From Chitinophagaceae bacterium (lineage in GTDB: Bacteria; Bacteroidota; Bacteroidia; Chitinophagales; Chitinophagaceae): a stretch of DNA of 64,000 nt. The translations under genes and the position numbers were made by a program. How positions within the stretch are numbered: position 1 is the stretch's first letter; each line of letters starts with the position of its first letter. Shown one piece after another: positions 45,734-54,961 of this stretch. The stretch lies in contig JAIEMP010000015.1 of the NCBI GenBank assembly GCA_019752045.1, positions 62,001 to 126,000 of the forward strand, in the 5' to 3' direction. Under the pieces are notes generated by a model that saw only the letters and a list, made by a program, of their open reading frames with translations, searched no databases and was not told the DNA's origin.

Positions 45734-46716
45734 CAGGATCAGTGATTCATATTGAACAATGCGGATTCTTAACCACACTTCAGGATGCAGGCAGGCAGGG
45801 CTTTCAGCAATTTGGTGTGAGCAAAGGCGGAGCAATGGATACACAATCAGCAGTACTGGCAAACATACTCATTGGCAATGATGCAACAGAAGCTGTGTTA
45901 GAAATCACACAATCGCCACATCGTTTTCATTTTCTACAAGACAGCGTTGTTGCATTTACAGGTGGGGGTTTGCAACCGCAATTTAATGCTCAACCCGTTA
46001 AATTAAATCAGCCAGTATTCATTCCGGCCAATTCTGTTATTGAGTTGAAACAACAATTGCCCGGTTTTCGTTTGTACATGGCCGTTGCAGGTGGATATAA
46101 AAGCGATTCATTTCTCAACAGTCATTCCACTTCCCTGCTTGTTAAAGCCGGAGGTCATCATGGAAGATCATTAAAGAAAGGAGACCTGTTGCTCATGAAA
46201 GAATCTTTAACTGATGTACAGAAAAATTTGTTGACAGTATTGCAATCGGGGGCAATTGTTCAATTGAATTACAACATCCCAACCTTTGATACAAATATCA
46301 TCAGAATCATAAAAGGCATTGAATGGAATGCACTGAAGGATGCATCACAAACTGCATTTACTACAAATCAGTTTACAGTGAGTGCACAAAGCAACCGGAT
46401 GGGTTATCGTTTAAGTGGAACAACATTACAAACAGAGCAGCCTTGCGAAATCATTTCATCTCCTGTAACACAGGGAACCATACAATTAACGCCCTCCGGC
46501 GAACTGATTGCGTTAATGGCCGATGGACAAACCATTGGAGGCTATCCACGCATTGGGCAGGTATGTGCAGCAGACATTCCTGTGCTGGCACAAAAAAAGC
46601 CGGGTGATGAAATTCATTTTCAACTGATCAGTTTACAGGAAGCAGAAGAATTATATTTGAAGAATGTGAACAAGCTAAATGAAGTGAAAGAATTGATATA
46701 TCGAATTGCCAATTAA
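45730..46716 (+). CDS. pxpC: 5-oxoprolinase subunit PxpC (biotin-dependent carboxyltransferase family)
   Basis: TTLQDAGRQGFQQFGVSKGGAMD, IGNDATEAVLEIT, MGYRLSG, LMADGQTIGGYPRIGQV; overlaps pxpB by 4 nt. Confidence 0.95.
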   Translation: MTGSVIHIEQCGFLTTLQDAGRQGFQQFGVSKGGAMDTQSAVLANILIGNDATEAVLEITQSPHRFHFLQDSVVAFTGGGLQPQFNAQPVKLNQPVFIPANSVIELKQQLPGFRLYMAVAGGYKSDSFLNSHSTSLLVKAGGHHGRSLKKGDLLLMKESLTDVQKNLLTVLQSGAIVQLNYNIPTFDTNIIRIIKGIEWNALKDASQTAFTTNQFTVSAQSNRMGYRLSGTTLQTEQPCEIISSPVTQGTIQLTPSGELIALMADGQTIGGYPRIGQVCAADIPVLAQKKPGDEIHFQLISLQEAEELYLKNVNKLNEVKELIYRIAN

Positions 46717-46723
46717 AATATGG

Positions 46724-46793
46724 CACACAGAGACACAGAGAAGAAAGAGTAAAATAACTTGCATTTCCTCCGTGCACTCTGTGCCTCTGTGTG
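46724..46793. repeat. 17-bp imperfect inverted repeat between pxpC and pxpA
   Basis: CACACAGAGACACAGAG (46724-46740) / CTCTGTGCCTCTGTGTG (46777-46793), one G-T wobble. Confidence 0.9.
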
Positions 46794-46806
46794 ATAAATA
46801 AAAACC

Positions 46807-47547
46807 ATGAAACAAATTGATCTCAATTGTGATTTAGGTGAAGGCATAAACACTGATGAGCAGATTATTCCACTCATCAGTTCTGCAAATATTGCCTGTG
46901 GCTTTCATGCAGGTGATGTTGATACCATGAACAGAATCATTGCAAAATGTTTGCAACATGGAGTTGCCATTGGTGCACATCCTTCCTGGCCTGATAAAGA
47001 AAATTTTGGCCGGAAAGAAATGCAACGATCAGCAGAAGAACTCTATGAACTTGTTATTGAGCAACTCAACATCCTTTCAACGCTTGCGAAAGAACAAGGA
47101 AGCAAATTACATCATGTAAAACCGCATGGCGCATTATACAATCAATCAGCAAAAGATAAAACCATCGCTGCAACCATAGCAAATGCAGTGAAAGATTTTG
47201 ACAGCACTTTAATCTTATTTGGTTTAAGCGGAAGTTATTCGATTACAGAAGCAGAAAAGAATGGATTAAAAATCGCCAATGAAGTATTTGCTGACCGTAC
47301 TTATCAGGATGATGGCAGCTTAACAGCCCGCTCTCAACCCAATGCCTTAATTGAAGATGAACAGAAAGCGGTAGCGCAGGCTTTGCAAATGATTACACAG
47401 CAAACGGTCACTTCCATTACAGGAAAACAAATTCCGCTCATTGCAGATACCATTTGTATTCATGGCGACGGCGCAAATGCAGTTGCGTTTGCAAAAGCTA
47501 TTTCGGTTGCATTAAAACAAAACCACATTGACATCAAAACAAACTAA
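46807..47547 (+). CDS. pxpA: 5-oxoprolinase subunit PxpA (LamB/YcsF family)
   Basis: MKQIDLNCDLGEGINTDEQIIPLISSANIACGFHAGD; GAHPSWPDKENFGR; HVKPHGALYN. Confidence 0.97.
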   Translation: MKQIDLNCDLGEGINTDEQIIPLISSANIACGFHAGDVDTMNRIIAKCLQHGVAIGAHPSWPDKENFGRKEMQRSAEELYELVIEQLNILSTLAKEQGSKLHHVKPHGALYNQSAKDKTIAATIANAVKDFDSTLILFGLSGSYSITEAEKNGLKIANEVFADRTYQDDGSLTARSQPNALIEDEQKAVAQALQMITQQTVTSITGKQIPLIADTICIHGDGANAVAFAKAISVALKQNHIDIKTN

Positions 47548-48724
47548 TTGGAAATTACTGGGCGGCAAAGGTGCCGGAGCAGCATTCCTTATGGCAACAT
47601 CTGCCATTGGTCCGGGCTTCTTAACACAAACCACTGTATTTACACAGCAGCTTCTTGCCAGCATGGGTTTTGTCATTCTTGTTTCAGTGCTGATTGATAT
47701 TGTTGCACAACTCAACATCTGGCAAATACTCACTGCCAACAAAAAACGTGGATCAGAACTGGCTAATGAAGTAATACCGGGCAGTGGTCATGTTTTAACG
47801 GTTTTAATCTGCATGGGCGGACTTGCGTTTAACATTGGCAATATTTCAGGAGCAGGTTTAGGTTTAAATATTTTATTTCCTGTGAGTGTTGAAACCGGAA
47901 GCATCATCAGTGCTGTTATTGCCATCGTTATTTTTCTGTCGAAAGATATTTCAAAAGCAATGGATCTGTTTGTAAAACTGCTTGGGATATTAATGCTGGT
48001 TCTCATGCTTTATCTAGTCATCTTTTCACAGCCACCGTTAGGAGAAGTGGTTCATCGTACTTTTATTCCATCAACAATTAATCTTACTTCTATTGTAACA
48101 TTGGTAGGCGGCACAGTGGGTGGTTATATTACGTTTGCCGGTGCACATCGTTTACTGGAGGACAAAACTGCAAGCCTTAGTATGAAGGAAGTAAAACGAA
48201 GTGCAGTAAACGGCATTGTCTTAACTGCCTGCATGCGCATTTTATTATTCCTTGCAGTGCTGGGTGTAATCACAAAAGGTTTTCAACTCAATCCTGCAAA
48301 TCCCACTGCATCTGTTTTTGAATCTGTATTGGGAGTAACGGGTTATAAATTATTTGGGATTGTATTGTGGAGTGCGGCCATCACATCAGTAGTTGGTTCT
48401 GCATTTACATCTGTTACCTTCTTAAAAACATTGCACCCATTCTTTGATCGTTGGCAACGGCTTACCATCATTACATTCATCCTTATTTCAACGGGAATCT
48501 TTTTATACATAGGTAAACCAATTCTTATTCTGGTGTTGGTTGGGGCATTAAATGGTTTTATCTTACCTTTCTCCTTAGGTTTGATGTTATGGATCATGAT
48601 GAAACGAAAACTTGATCATTACCATCATCCCAAGTGGTTACTCTGGAGCGGATGGATGGTTGTACTGTTGATGTTATGGATGAGTGTGATCACAGTTATA
48701 AATGAACTTCCAAAATTATTTTAA
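47528..48724 (+). CDS. NRAMP-family-like transporter lacking canonical metal motifs
   Basis: LLGGKGAGAAFLMATSAIGPGFLTQTTVFTQQ; about 11 TMs. ORF begins at TTG 47528, overlapping pxpA by 20 nt. Confidence 0.85.
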   Translation: MTSKQTNWKLLGGKGAGAAFLMATSAIGPGFLTQTTVFTQQLLASMGFVILVSVLIDIVAQLNIWQILTANKKRGSELANEVIPGSGHVLTVLICMGGLAFNIGNISGAGLGLNILFPVSVETGSIISAVIAIVIFLSKDISKAMDLFVKLLGILMLVLMLYLVIFSQPPLGEVVHRTFIPSTINLTSIVTLVGGTVGGYITFAGAHRLLEDKTASLSMKEVKRSAVNGIVLTACMRILLFLAVLGVITKGFQLNPANPTASVFESVLGVTGYKLFGIVLWSAAITSVVGSAFTSVTFLKTLHPFFDRWQRLTIITFILISTGIFLYIGKPILILVLVGALNGFILPFSLGLMLWIMMKRKLDHYHHPKWLLWSGWMVVLLMLWMSVITVINELPKLF

Positions 48725-48729
48725 TAAAT

Positions 48730-49281
48730 ATGCCTGCTGTTGACCCATATTGTATGTATTATGTTGCGGTGCTTTGTCCAACTGCTATTAATGAAAGAGT
48801 GGAACAACATAAATTATGGATGAGAGATCGTTTTGGTTGTACCGTTGCATTAAAATCACCGGCACATATTACATTGGTAACTCCTTTCTGGCTCGATCGT
48901 TTATCAGAACAAACATTACTGGAAACATTAGAAGCTCTACAAACAGATTTACCTCCTGTTGAAATTCAGTTGCAAAGTTTCTCTCACTTCAGCAACAGAG
49001 TACTTTTTATTAAGGTAAATGAAGACCCTTTATTAAACAGCTTACGCAAACAAGTAGAAGATCAATTTATACAGGCATTGGGTAGAGCCATCAAACCCGA
49101 TACACGGCCTTTTCACCCGCACATCACCATTGCGAACAGAGATATGAAACCGGGCGACTTTGATGAAGCATGGCAACATTTTTCAAACCAATCTTTTGAA
49201 GAAAGTTTTCAAACCAATACCATTTCATTGCTAAAATTAACAGATGACAAATGGAATGTTCTTGCGGAGAAACAGTATTAA
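48730..49281 (+). CDS. 2'-5' RNA ligase / 2H phosphoesterase family protein
   Basis: Two H-x-T/S motifs: SPAHITLVTPF and FHPHITIANR. Confidence 0.85.
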   Translation: MPAVDPYCMYYVAVLCPTAINERVEQHKLWMRDRFGCTVALKSPAHITLVTPFWLDRLSEQTLLETLEALQTDLPPVEIQLQSFSHFSNRVLFIKVNEDPLLNSLRKQVEDQFIQALGRAIKPDTRPFHPHITIANRDMKPGDFDEAWQHFSNQSFEESFQTNTISLLKLTDDKWNVLAEKQY

Positions 49282-49358
49282 CAGGCCTTTGCGCTATTAT
49301 ATAACCGGTTAAGCGGCTTTCATTCAAATTTAATAACTTCCCTTCTTAAATTATTTGC

Positions 49359-51236
49359 ATGAGAAAACTCTTCTGTACAATTTCAGCATTCTTTTTATTG
49401 TCGGTGCTTATTGCACAAACAGCCAATCCGCAGGATTCGGCGTGGATCAAAGACAACTATACCAAAAAGGAGATTTACATTACTATGCGGGATGGTGTAA
49501 AACTGTTTACTGCGGTTTATGCACCAAAAGATAACAGCGAGCCTCATCCTATTCTCATGACCCGCACACCATACTCCTGTGCACCTTATGGAGAAGCAAA
49601 TTTTCGTACGTTCTGGAACAATCATTGGCGTTATTATATGCGCAGGAACTACATCATTGTAATACAGGATGTACGTGGCCGTTGGATGAGTGAAGGTGTG
49701 TTTGAAGATGTACGTCCGTACAACCCCAATAAAAAAGACAAAGAGATAGACGAAGCAAGTGACACCTACGATGCCATTGATTGGTTGGTAAAAAATCAAC
49801 CCAACAACAATAACAAAGTGGGCATCTTTGGCATTTCTTATCCCGGCTTCTACTCTACCATGGCAGCATTGAGCAATCATCCGAGTTTAAAAGCTGTAAG
49901 CCCGCAGGCACCTGTAACAGATTGGTTCATGGGCGATGACTTTCATCACAATGGTGCATTTTTTCAAATGGATGGATTTTCGTTTTATTCTTCTTTTGGA
50001 AAACCAAGACCAAAACCAACAACGGTTGGCTCACCCGGTTTTCAATTCCCCACAAGAGATGCGTATAAATTTTATTTAGAAGCAGGCAGTACAAAAAACC
50101 TGGCGAAATTAATTGGTGACAGTATTGCGTTCTGGCATGAGATGTACAAACATCCCAACTACGACAGCTGGTGGCAGGCACGTAACGTTCGCAACTTTGT
50201 AAACAATATTCCCGCCAACACGGCAACATTGGTTGTTGGTGGTTTGTTTGATGCAGAAGATTGTTACGGTGCATGGCGTACCTATGAAGCCATTGAAAAG
50301 AAAGCAAAAAATAATAACCGTATTGTAATGGGTCCCTGGTATCATGGACAATGGGCAAGCACCGATGGAACAAAGATGGGTAATGCACAATTCGGCAGTA
50401 ACACATCAACATGGTATCAGAACGAAATTGAAATTCCTTTCTTCATGCACCACCTCGAAGGAAAAGCGAATGTGGAAGATTTAGCAGAAGCAACTGTTTT
50501 TTTTACCGGAGAAAATAAATGGCGCAATTTTTCACAATGGCCCGCTGCGAATGTTGAGAACAAACCGATTTTCTTGCAACAAAACGGAAAACTGGATTGG
50601 AGCAAACCCTCCAACACAAAGGGTTTCAGTGAATATGTAAGTGATCCGGCCAAACCTGTTCCCTATACAGAAGATGTACACTTTAGTCGTACTGTTGCTT
50701 ACATGACCGATGATCAGCGTTTTGCCAACAGAAGAACAGATGTGCTTTCGTTTCAAACAGAAGTATTAACAGATGATATAACGCTTGCAGGAACAGTTAT
50801 TGCAGATCTGCTTGCAAGCATCTCAACAACCGATGCTGATTTTGTGGTGAAGTTGATTGATGTATTTCCAAGTGACTTTACATATCCAGGTGACAGACAA
50901 GCAGCAGGCAGTTATCCCATGGGCGATTATCAAATGCTGGTGCGTGGTGAAGTGATGCGTGGAAAATTCAGAAATAGTTTTGAAGTACCGGTTGCTTTTA
51001 CTCCGAATAAAATTGAGAAAGTAAAATTCGAATTGCCAGATGTGGCGCATACATTCAAAAAAGGGCATCGTATCATGATCCAGATTCAAAGCAGCTGGTT
51101 CCCATTGGTTGATCGCAATCCGCAGAAGTTTGTAAATATTTACGAAGCTGTTGAAAGCGATTACCAGAAAGCAACCATTAAGATCTGGCACGATGCAAAG
51201 AATGCATCGAATATTGTATTACCGGTGTTAAAATGA
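49359..51236 (+). CDS. CocE/NonD family (X-Pro dipeptidyl-peptidase-like) hydrolase
   Basis: Signal peptide; MRDGVKLFTAVYAPKD; QDVRGRWMSEG; VGIFGISYPGFYSTMAAL; C-terminal jelly-roll. Confidence 0.93.
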   Translation: MRKLFCTISAFFLLSVLIAQTANPQDSAWIKDNYTKKEIYITMRDGVKLFTAVYAPKDNSEPHPILMTRTPYSCAPYGEANFRTFWNNHWRYYMRRNYIIVIQDVRGRWMSEGVFEDVRPYNPNKKDKEIDEASDTYDAIDWLVKNQPNNNNKVGIFGISYPGFYSTMAALSNHPSLKAVSPQAPVTDWFMGDDFHHNGAFFQMDGFSFYSSFGKPRPKPTTVGSPGFQFPTRDAYKFYLEAGSTKNLAKLIGDSIAFWHEMYKHPNYDSWWQARNVRNFVNNIPANTATLVVGGLFDAEDCYGAWRTYEAIEKKAKNNNRIVMGPWYHGQWASTDGTKMGNAQFGSNTSTWYQNEIEIPFFMHHLEGKANVEDLAEATVFFTGENKWRNFSQWPAANVENKPIFLQQNGKLDWSKPSNTKGFSEYVSDPAKPVPYTEDVHFSRTVAYMTDDQRFANRRTDVLSFQTEVLTDDITLAGTVIADLLASISTTDADFVVKLIDVFPSDFTYPGDRQAAGSYPMGDYQMLVRGEVMRGKFRNSFEVPVAFTPNKIEKVKFELPDVAHTFKKGHRIMIQIQSSWFPLVDRNPQKFVNIYEAVESDYQKATIKIWHDAKNASNIVLPVLK

Positions 51237-51264
51237 TTTTGTAATTTTAAGTAAAGCATACGCT

Positions 51265-51501
51265 ATGGAAGGTATATATATTGAACCGGCAACAGAAAGA
51301 GAGTTGGAAATACTAAAATCTATTGCCAAATTAATTGGTGCAAAGGCTCATGTTCTCTCTGAAAAAGAAAGTAAATATTTAGCCGGTTTAAAAATGATTG
51401 AAATAGCTGAAAGCCTTCCAAAATATGAAATTACAGATGATGAAATTATGAACCTGATGAAAGAAGCGGAGGAGGAAATATACGGTAAACCAAAAAAATG
51501 A
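51265..51501 (+). CDS. Putative antitoxin of a PIN toxin
   Basis: 79-aa acidic helical ORF overlapping the PIN gene by ATGA. Confidence 0.65.
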   Translation: MEGIYIEPATERELEILKSIAKLIGAKAHVLSEKESKYLAGLKMIEIAESLPKYEITDDEIMNLMKEAEEEIYGKPKK

Positions 51502-51905
51502 ACGTAGTAATTGACACCAATTGGCTGATCAGTTATTTGATGAAGCAGGAAACCAGTCAGCTGAAATTAATATTACAGGATATTGATATTAGATTATTTA
51601 CCGATGAGGAACAGATAAAGGAATTCACTAAAATTGTTTATCTGCCCAAGTTCAGGAATTATTTCCCATTAGAACCTGCTCTTGAATTTCTCAGGTATTT
51701 CACAAACCGTTGCAATATTGTTTCAGTTGTCAGCAATATTGAAATTTGCCGTGACCCAAAGGATAATTTTCTTCTGGCCATTTCAAAAGATGCTGATGCT
51801 GATTATTTATTAACCGGAGATAAAGACTTACTTATTTTAGAAAAGTTTGAACAAACTATCATTTGCACACTATCTCACTTTATTGAACACTACCTGCCAA
51901 AATAA
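51498..51905 (+). CDS. PIN domain toxin (putative ribonuclease, COG1569-like)
   Basis: MNVVIDTNWLISYLM ... CRDPKDNFLLAISKDADADYLLTGDKDLL. Confidence 0.9.
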   Translation: MNVVIDTNWLISYLMKQETSQLKLILQDIDIRLFTDEEQIKEFTKIVYLPKFRNYFPLEPALEFLRYFTNRCNIVSVVSNIEICRDPKDNFLLAISKDADADYLLTGDKDLLILEKFEQTIICTLSHFIEHYLPK

Positions 51906-51912
51906 AAATAAA

Positions 51913-53586
51913 ATGAAATCGTACGTACTTACTATTTTTCTGATGATGTCTATTAATCTTACAGCACAGGAAATCAACATCATTCCAAAACCGCTTGAAA
52001 CAAAAGCAGGCAAAGGTTCTTACACACTTAAGAACAAGCTGACGCTGGCAAATTATTTTTCAGATAAGGCAGATAATGCTTTAACGATGTATCTGAAAGA
52101 GTATTTAATGAAGTATTACAATATTGAAGTGCAGCTGATTCCCAAATCAGAAAAAGCAGATATCGTTCTGTTTCCCATCCGCATGCCCACAGGTGGTGCA
52201 CTTGCGTATAAACTTTCCGTAACTGAAAGAGGAATACGCATCAATGCCAATTTTGATGAATCGGCATTTCACGGTATTCAAACATTGATTCAGTTATTAC
52301 CTGTTAATTCAACAGCTGCAAAACAAATTCCTGTTGTGGAGATTTTTGATCGTGCCCGTTTTGATTATCGTGGTATGCATCTGGATGTGGGCCGTCATTA
52401 TGCCCCGATAGCATTTATTAAAAAGTATATTGATTACCTCGCATTACATAAGCTCAATACTTTTCACTGGCATTTAACTGAAGACCAGGGCTGGCGCATG
52501 GAGATCAAAAAATATCCATTGCTTACTTCAGTTGGCAGCAAACGGAATGGAACCATCATTGGCCGTTATCCCGGCAAGGGCAACGATAACAAACCGCACG
52601 AAGGTTATTACACACAGGAAGAAATTAAAGAAGTAGTAGCGTATGCCAAAAGCCGTTTTATAGATGTAGTACCCGAAATTGAAATGCCGGGACATAGCAG
52701 TGCAGCCATTGCAGCTTATCCATGGTTGAGTTGTTTTCCGAACAGAACAACAGCCATCCCTATCAACATGGTAAGTATGAAAACGGTACAGGAAGCACAA
52801 AACGGAAGGGTAAAATTTGTACAGGAAACATGGGGGGTGTTTGATGATGTGTTTTGTGCCGGCAAAGACACCACCTTTACATTTTTAGAAAACGTATTGG
52901 ATGAAGTGATTGCTTTATTCCCGTCGAAGTATGTACATATTGGTGGCGACGAATGCCCCAAGACACATTGGAAACAATGTCCTGCCTGTCAGAAAAGAAT
53001 GAAGGACCTGCAATTAAAAGATGAACATGAACTGCAAAGTTATTTTGTACAGCGCATAGAAAAATATTTAAACAGCAAAGGCAAAACATTAATTGGTTGG
53101 GATGAAATTCTGGAAGGTGGTTTGGCACCCAATGCACAGGTGATGAGCTGGCGTGGCGAAGCAGGTGGTATTGCCGCAGCAAAAGAAAATCATTATGTGA
53201 TTATGACGCCCGGCAGCCATGTATACTTTGATCACAAACAGGCAGCCAATGAAGATTCTGTAACGATTGGTGGCTTTACAACCATCCAAAAAGTGTACAG
53301 CTACGAACCGGTACCTAAAGAATTACCTGAAACACAAACAAAATTTGTGCGTGGCGCACAGGCCAATGTGTGGACAGAATACATGAACAATACAAGCAAG
53401 ATTGAATACATGATCTTTCCACGCATGGCTGCATTAAGTGAAGTGTTGTGGAGCAGCAAAGAAAACCGGAACTGGAATGATTTTGAAAAAAGATTGCTTG
53501 TTCAGTTTAAACGATATGATCTGCTGAAGGTCAATTACAGCAGGGCGTATTTTGATCCGAAGTCAACGGTTGAGGTGAAGAGGTAA
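51913..53586 (+). CDS. Beta-N-acetylhexosaminidase (GH20)
   Basis: FDYRGMHLDVGRHYAPIAFIKKYIDYLALHKLNTFHWHLTEDQGWRMEIKKYP; HIGGDECPKTHWK. Start at 51913 (signal peptide); the ORF opens at 51847. Confidence 0.95.
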   Translation: MKSYVLTIFLMMSINLTAQEINIIPKPLETKAGKGSYTLKNKLTLANYFSDKADNALTMYLKEYLMKYYNIEVQLIPKSEKADIVLFPIRMPTGGALAYKLSVTERGIRINANFDESAFHGIQTLIQLLPVNSTAAKQIPVVEIFDRARFDYRGMHLDVGRHYAPIAFIKKYIDYLALHKLNTFHWHLTEDQGWRMEIKKYPLLTSVGSKRNGTIIGRYPGKGNDNKPHEGYYTQEEIKEVVAYAKSRFIDVVPEIEMPGHSSAAIAAYPWLSCFPNRTTAIPINMVSMKTVQEAQNGRVKFVQETWGVFDDVFCAGKDTTFTFLENVLDEVIALFPSKYVHIGGDECPKTHWKQCPACQKRMKDLQLKDEHELQSYFVQRIEKYLNSKGKTLIGWDEILEGGLAPNAQVMSWRGEAGGIAAAKENHYVIMTPGSHVYFDHKQAANEDSVTIGGFTTIQKVYSYEPVPKELPETQTKFVRGAQANVWTEYMNNTSKIEYMIFPRMAALSEVLWSSKENRNWNDFEKRLLVQFKRYDLLKVNYSRAYFDPKSTVEVKR

Positions 53587-53604
53587 GATACCTCATCCTC
53601 TATT

Positions 53605-53623
53605 CCTTCTCCCAAGGAGAAGG
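53605..53623. repeat. Palindrome CCTTCTCC-caa-GGAGAAGG
   Basis: 8-bp arms, intergenic. Confidence 0.8.
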
Positions 53624-53768
53624 ACGGTGCTTCAATTAAATACCAAACTTCACCACTTACACTTCAGTAATTAAATTCAATTCAGCAATGTGAGGAACAG
53701 TTCAATTAAAATTATATAGTTGAAATGCTGAATTACAACTGTTGATTAAAAAAATAAAGTTTGGCCTC

Positions 53769-53811
53769 CCTCTCCTTTGGAGAGGCCCGCCCGGATAACC
53801 CGTTCGGACGG
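53769..53811. repeat. Double palindrome
   Basis: CCTCTCC-ttt-GGAGAGG (53769-53785) and CCCGT-tcgg-ACGGG (53798-53811). Confidence 0.8.
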
Positions 53812-53828
53812 GGAACGAGGGTGAGGCA

Positions 53829-54959
53829 TTACTTCAGAATCTCCCCCAACTTCTTCTCCAACGCATCACCCCGTAAATTACGTGCAATAATTACTCCATT
53901 GGGATCAACTAAGATGTTAAACGGTATACCAATAATGCCATAAAGTTCTGCTACCGGATTGGCCCAGCCTTTTAATTCACTTACCTGTGGCCAGGTATAT
54001 TTATCATCTTTAACAGCCTTCAGCCATCTGTCTTTATTTTCATCAAGAGACACACCGAATATTTCAAAGTTTTTATTCTTGTAAGTGTTATACGCTTTTA
54101 CAAGATTCGGACTTTCAGCACGACAGGGGCCACACCAGCTTGCCCAAAAATCAACCAATAAATATTTGCCTTTGAAAGATGATAAGGCTATTTGATTTCC
54201 ATTTACATCGGGTTGTGAAAAATCAGTGGCCTTTACTCCAACCATTGTCCGCTTACCAATTTCAATCTGTTCTTTTAATTGTTTTCCTTTTTCAGAATTC
54301 TGAAGTTCCGGCGATAGTAATGTAAACATCGGATCGGCTTTTGCAGCATCCATTTCATTTCCTAAAGCTTCCTGCGTTAAATAAAAAGATACCGGTGAAG
54401 ATGGATGGCTTTTCACAAACTGCACCTGCTCTAAATAATATAAATGAAGAATGCCTTTATAATATTCAAATACTTCAACAGCCATTTTTTGATTTTTGGC
54501 TTTCATGTATCCGTCGTATACTTCACCCAACTTACTTTCTAATCGGCTTAGCGGGGTAATCTGTTGCTGATAAGCAGAGTAATCAGAAACTACCGGCGAG
54601 CCTTTCACTACCGCATCCCACAAAAACGTTTTACTTGTAACTGTGATGGTACCGGTATCTAAAAATAAATTAAGAGAGTTCTGTTCAAACTCAAGACGGT
54701 TAAACGCTTTACCTGCTTTTGGGAAAGCTTCTGTTACAGTAAGTGTTGCAAGCACAGGTGCTTCAACAGTTCCATTTATTTCAAACTTACCATTGATCAG
54801 CTTTACTTCTTCGCCATCGTTCCCATTGTTCCAGCTAAGCAATACATTGTATTTCTTTGCTGTAACAGGTAACGTTCCTCTAACTGTAAATTTATTTTGC
54901 TGTGCTGTTGCTGCAACAGTCATCAGTAATACAACTGAAAGCAACCAATTCTTTTGCAT
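53829..54959 (-). CDS. TlpA-like thioredoxin-family protein with DUF4369-like N-terminus
   Basis: GKYLLVDFWASWCGPCRAESPNLVKAY; N-terminal FTVRGTLP..EINGTVEAPVLATL. Confidence 0.92.
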   Translation of the reverse strand: MQKNWLLSVVLLMTVAATAQQNKFTVRGTLPVTAKKYNVLLSWNNGNDGEEVKLINGKFEINGTVEAPVLATLTVTEAFPKAGKAFNRLEFEQNSLNLFLDTGTITVTSKTFLWDAVVKGSPVVSDYSAYQQQITPLSRLESKLGEVYDGYMKAKNQKMAVEVFEYYKGILHLYYLEQVQFVKSHPSSPVSFYLTQEALGNEMDAAKADPMFTLLSPELQNSEKGKQLKEQIEIGKRTMVGVKATDFSQPDVNGNQIALSSFKGKYLLVDFWASWCGPCRAESPNLVKAYNTYKNKNFEIFGVSLDENKDRWLKAVKDDKYTWPQVSELKGWANPVAELYGIIGIPFNILVDPNGVIIARNLRGDALEKKLGEILK

Positions 54960-54961
54960 AC

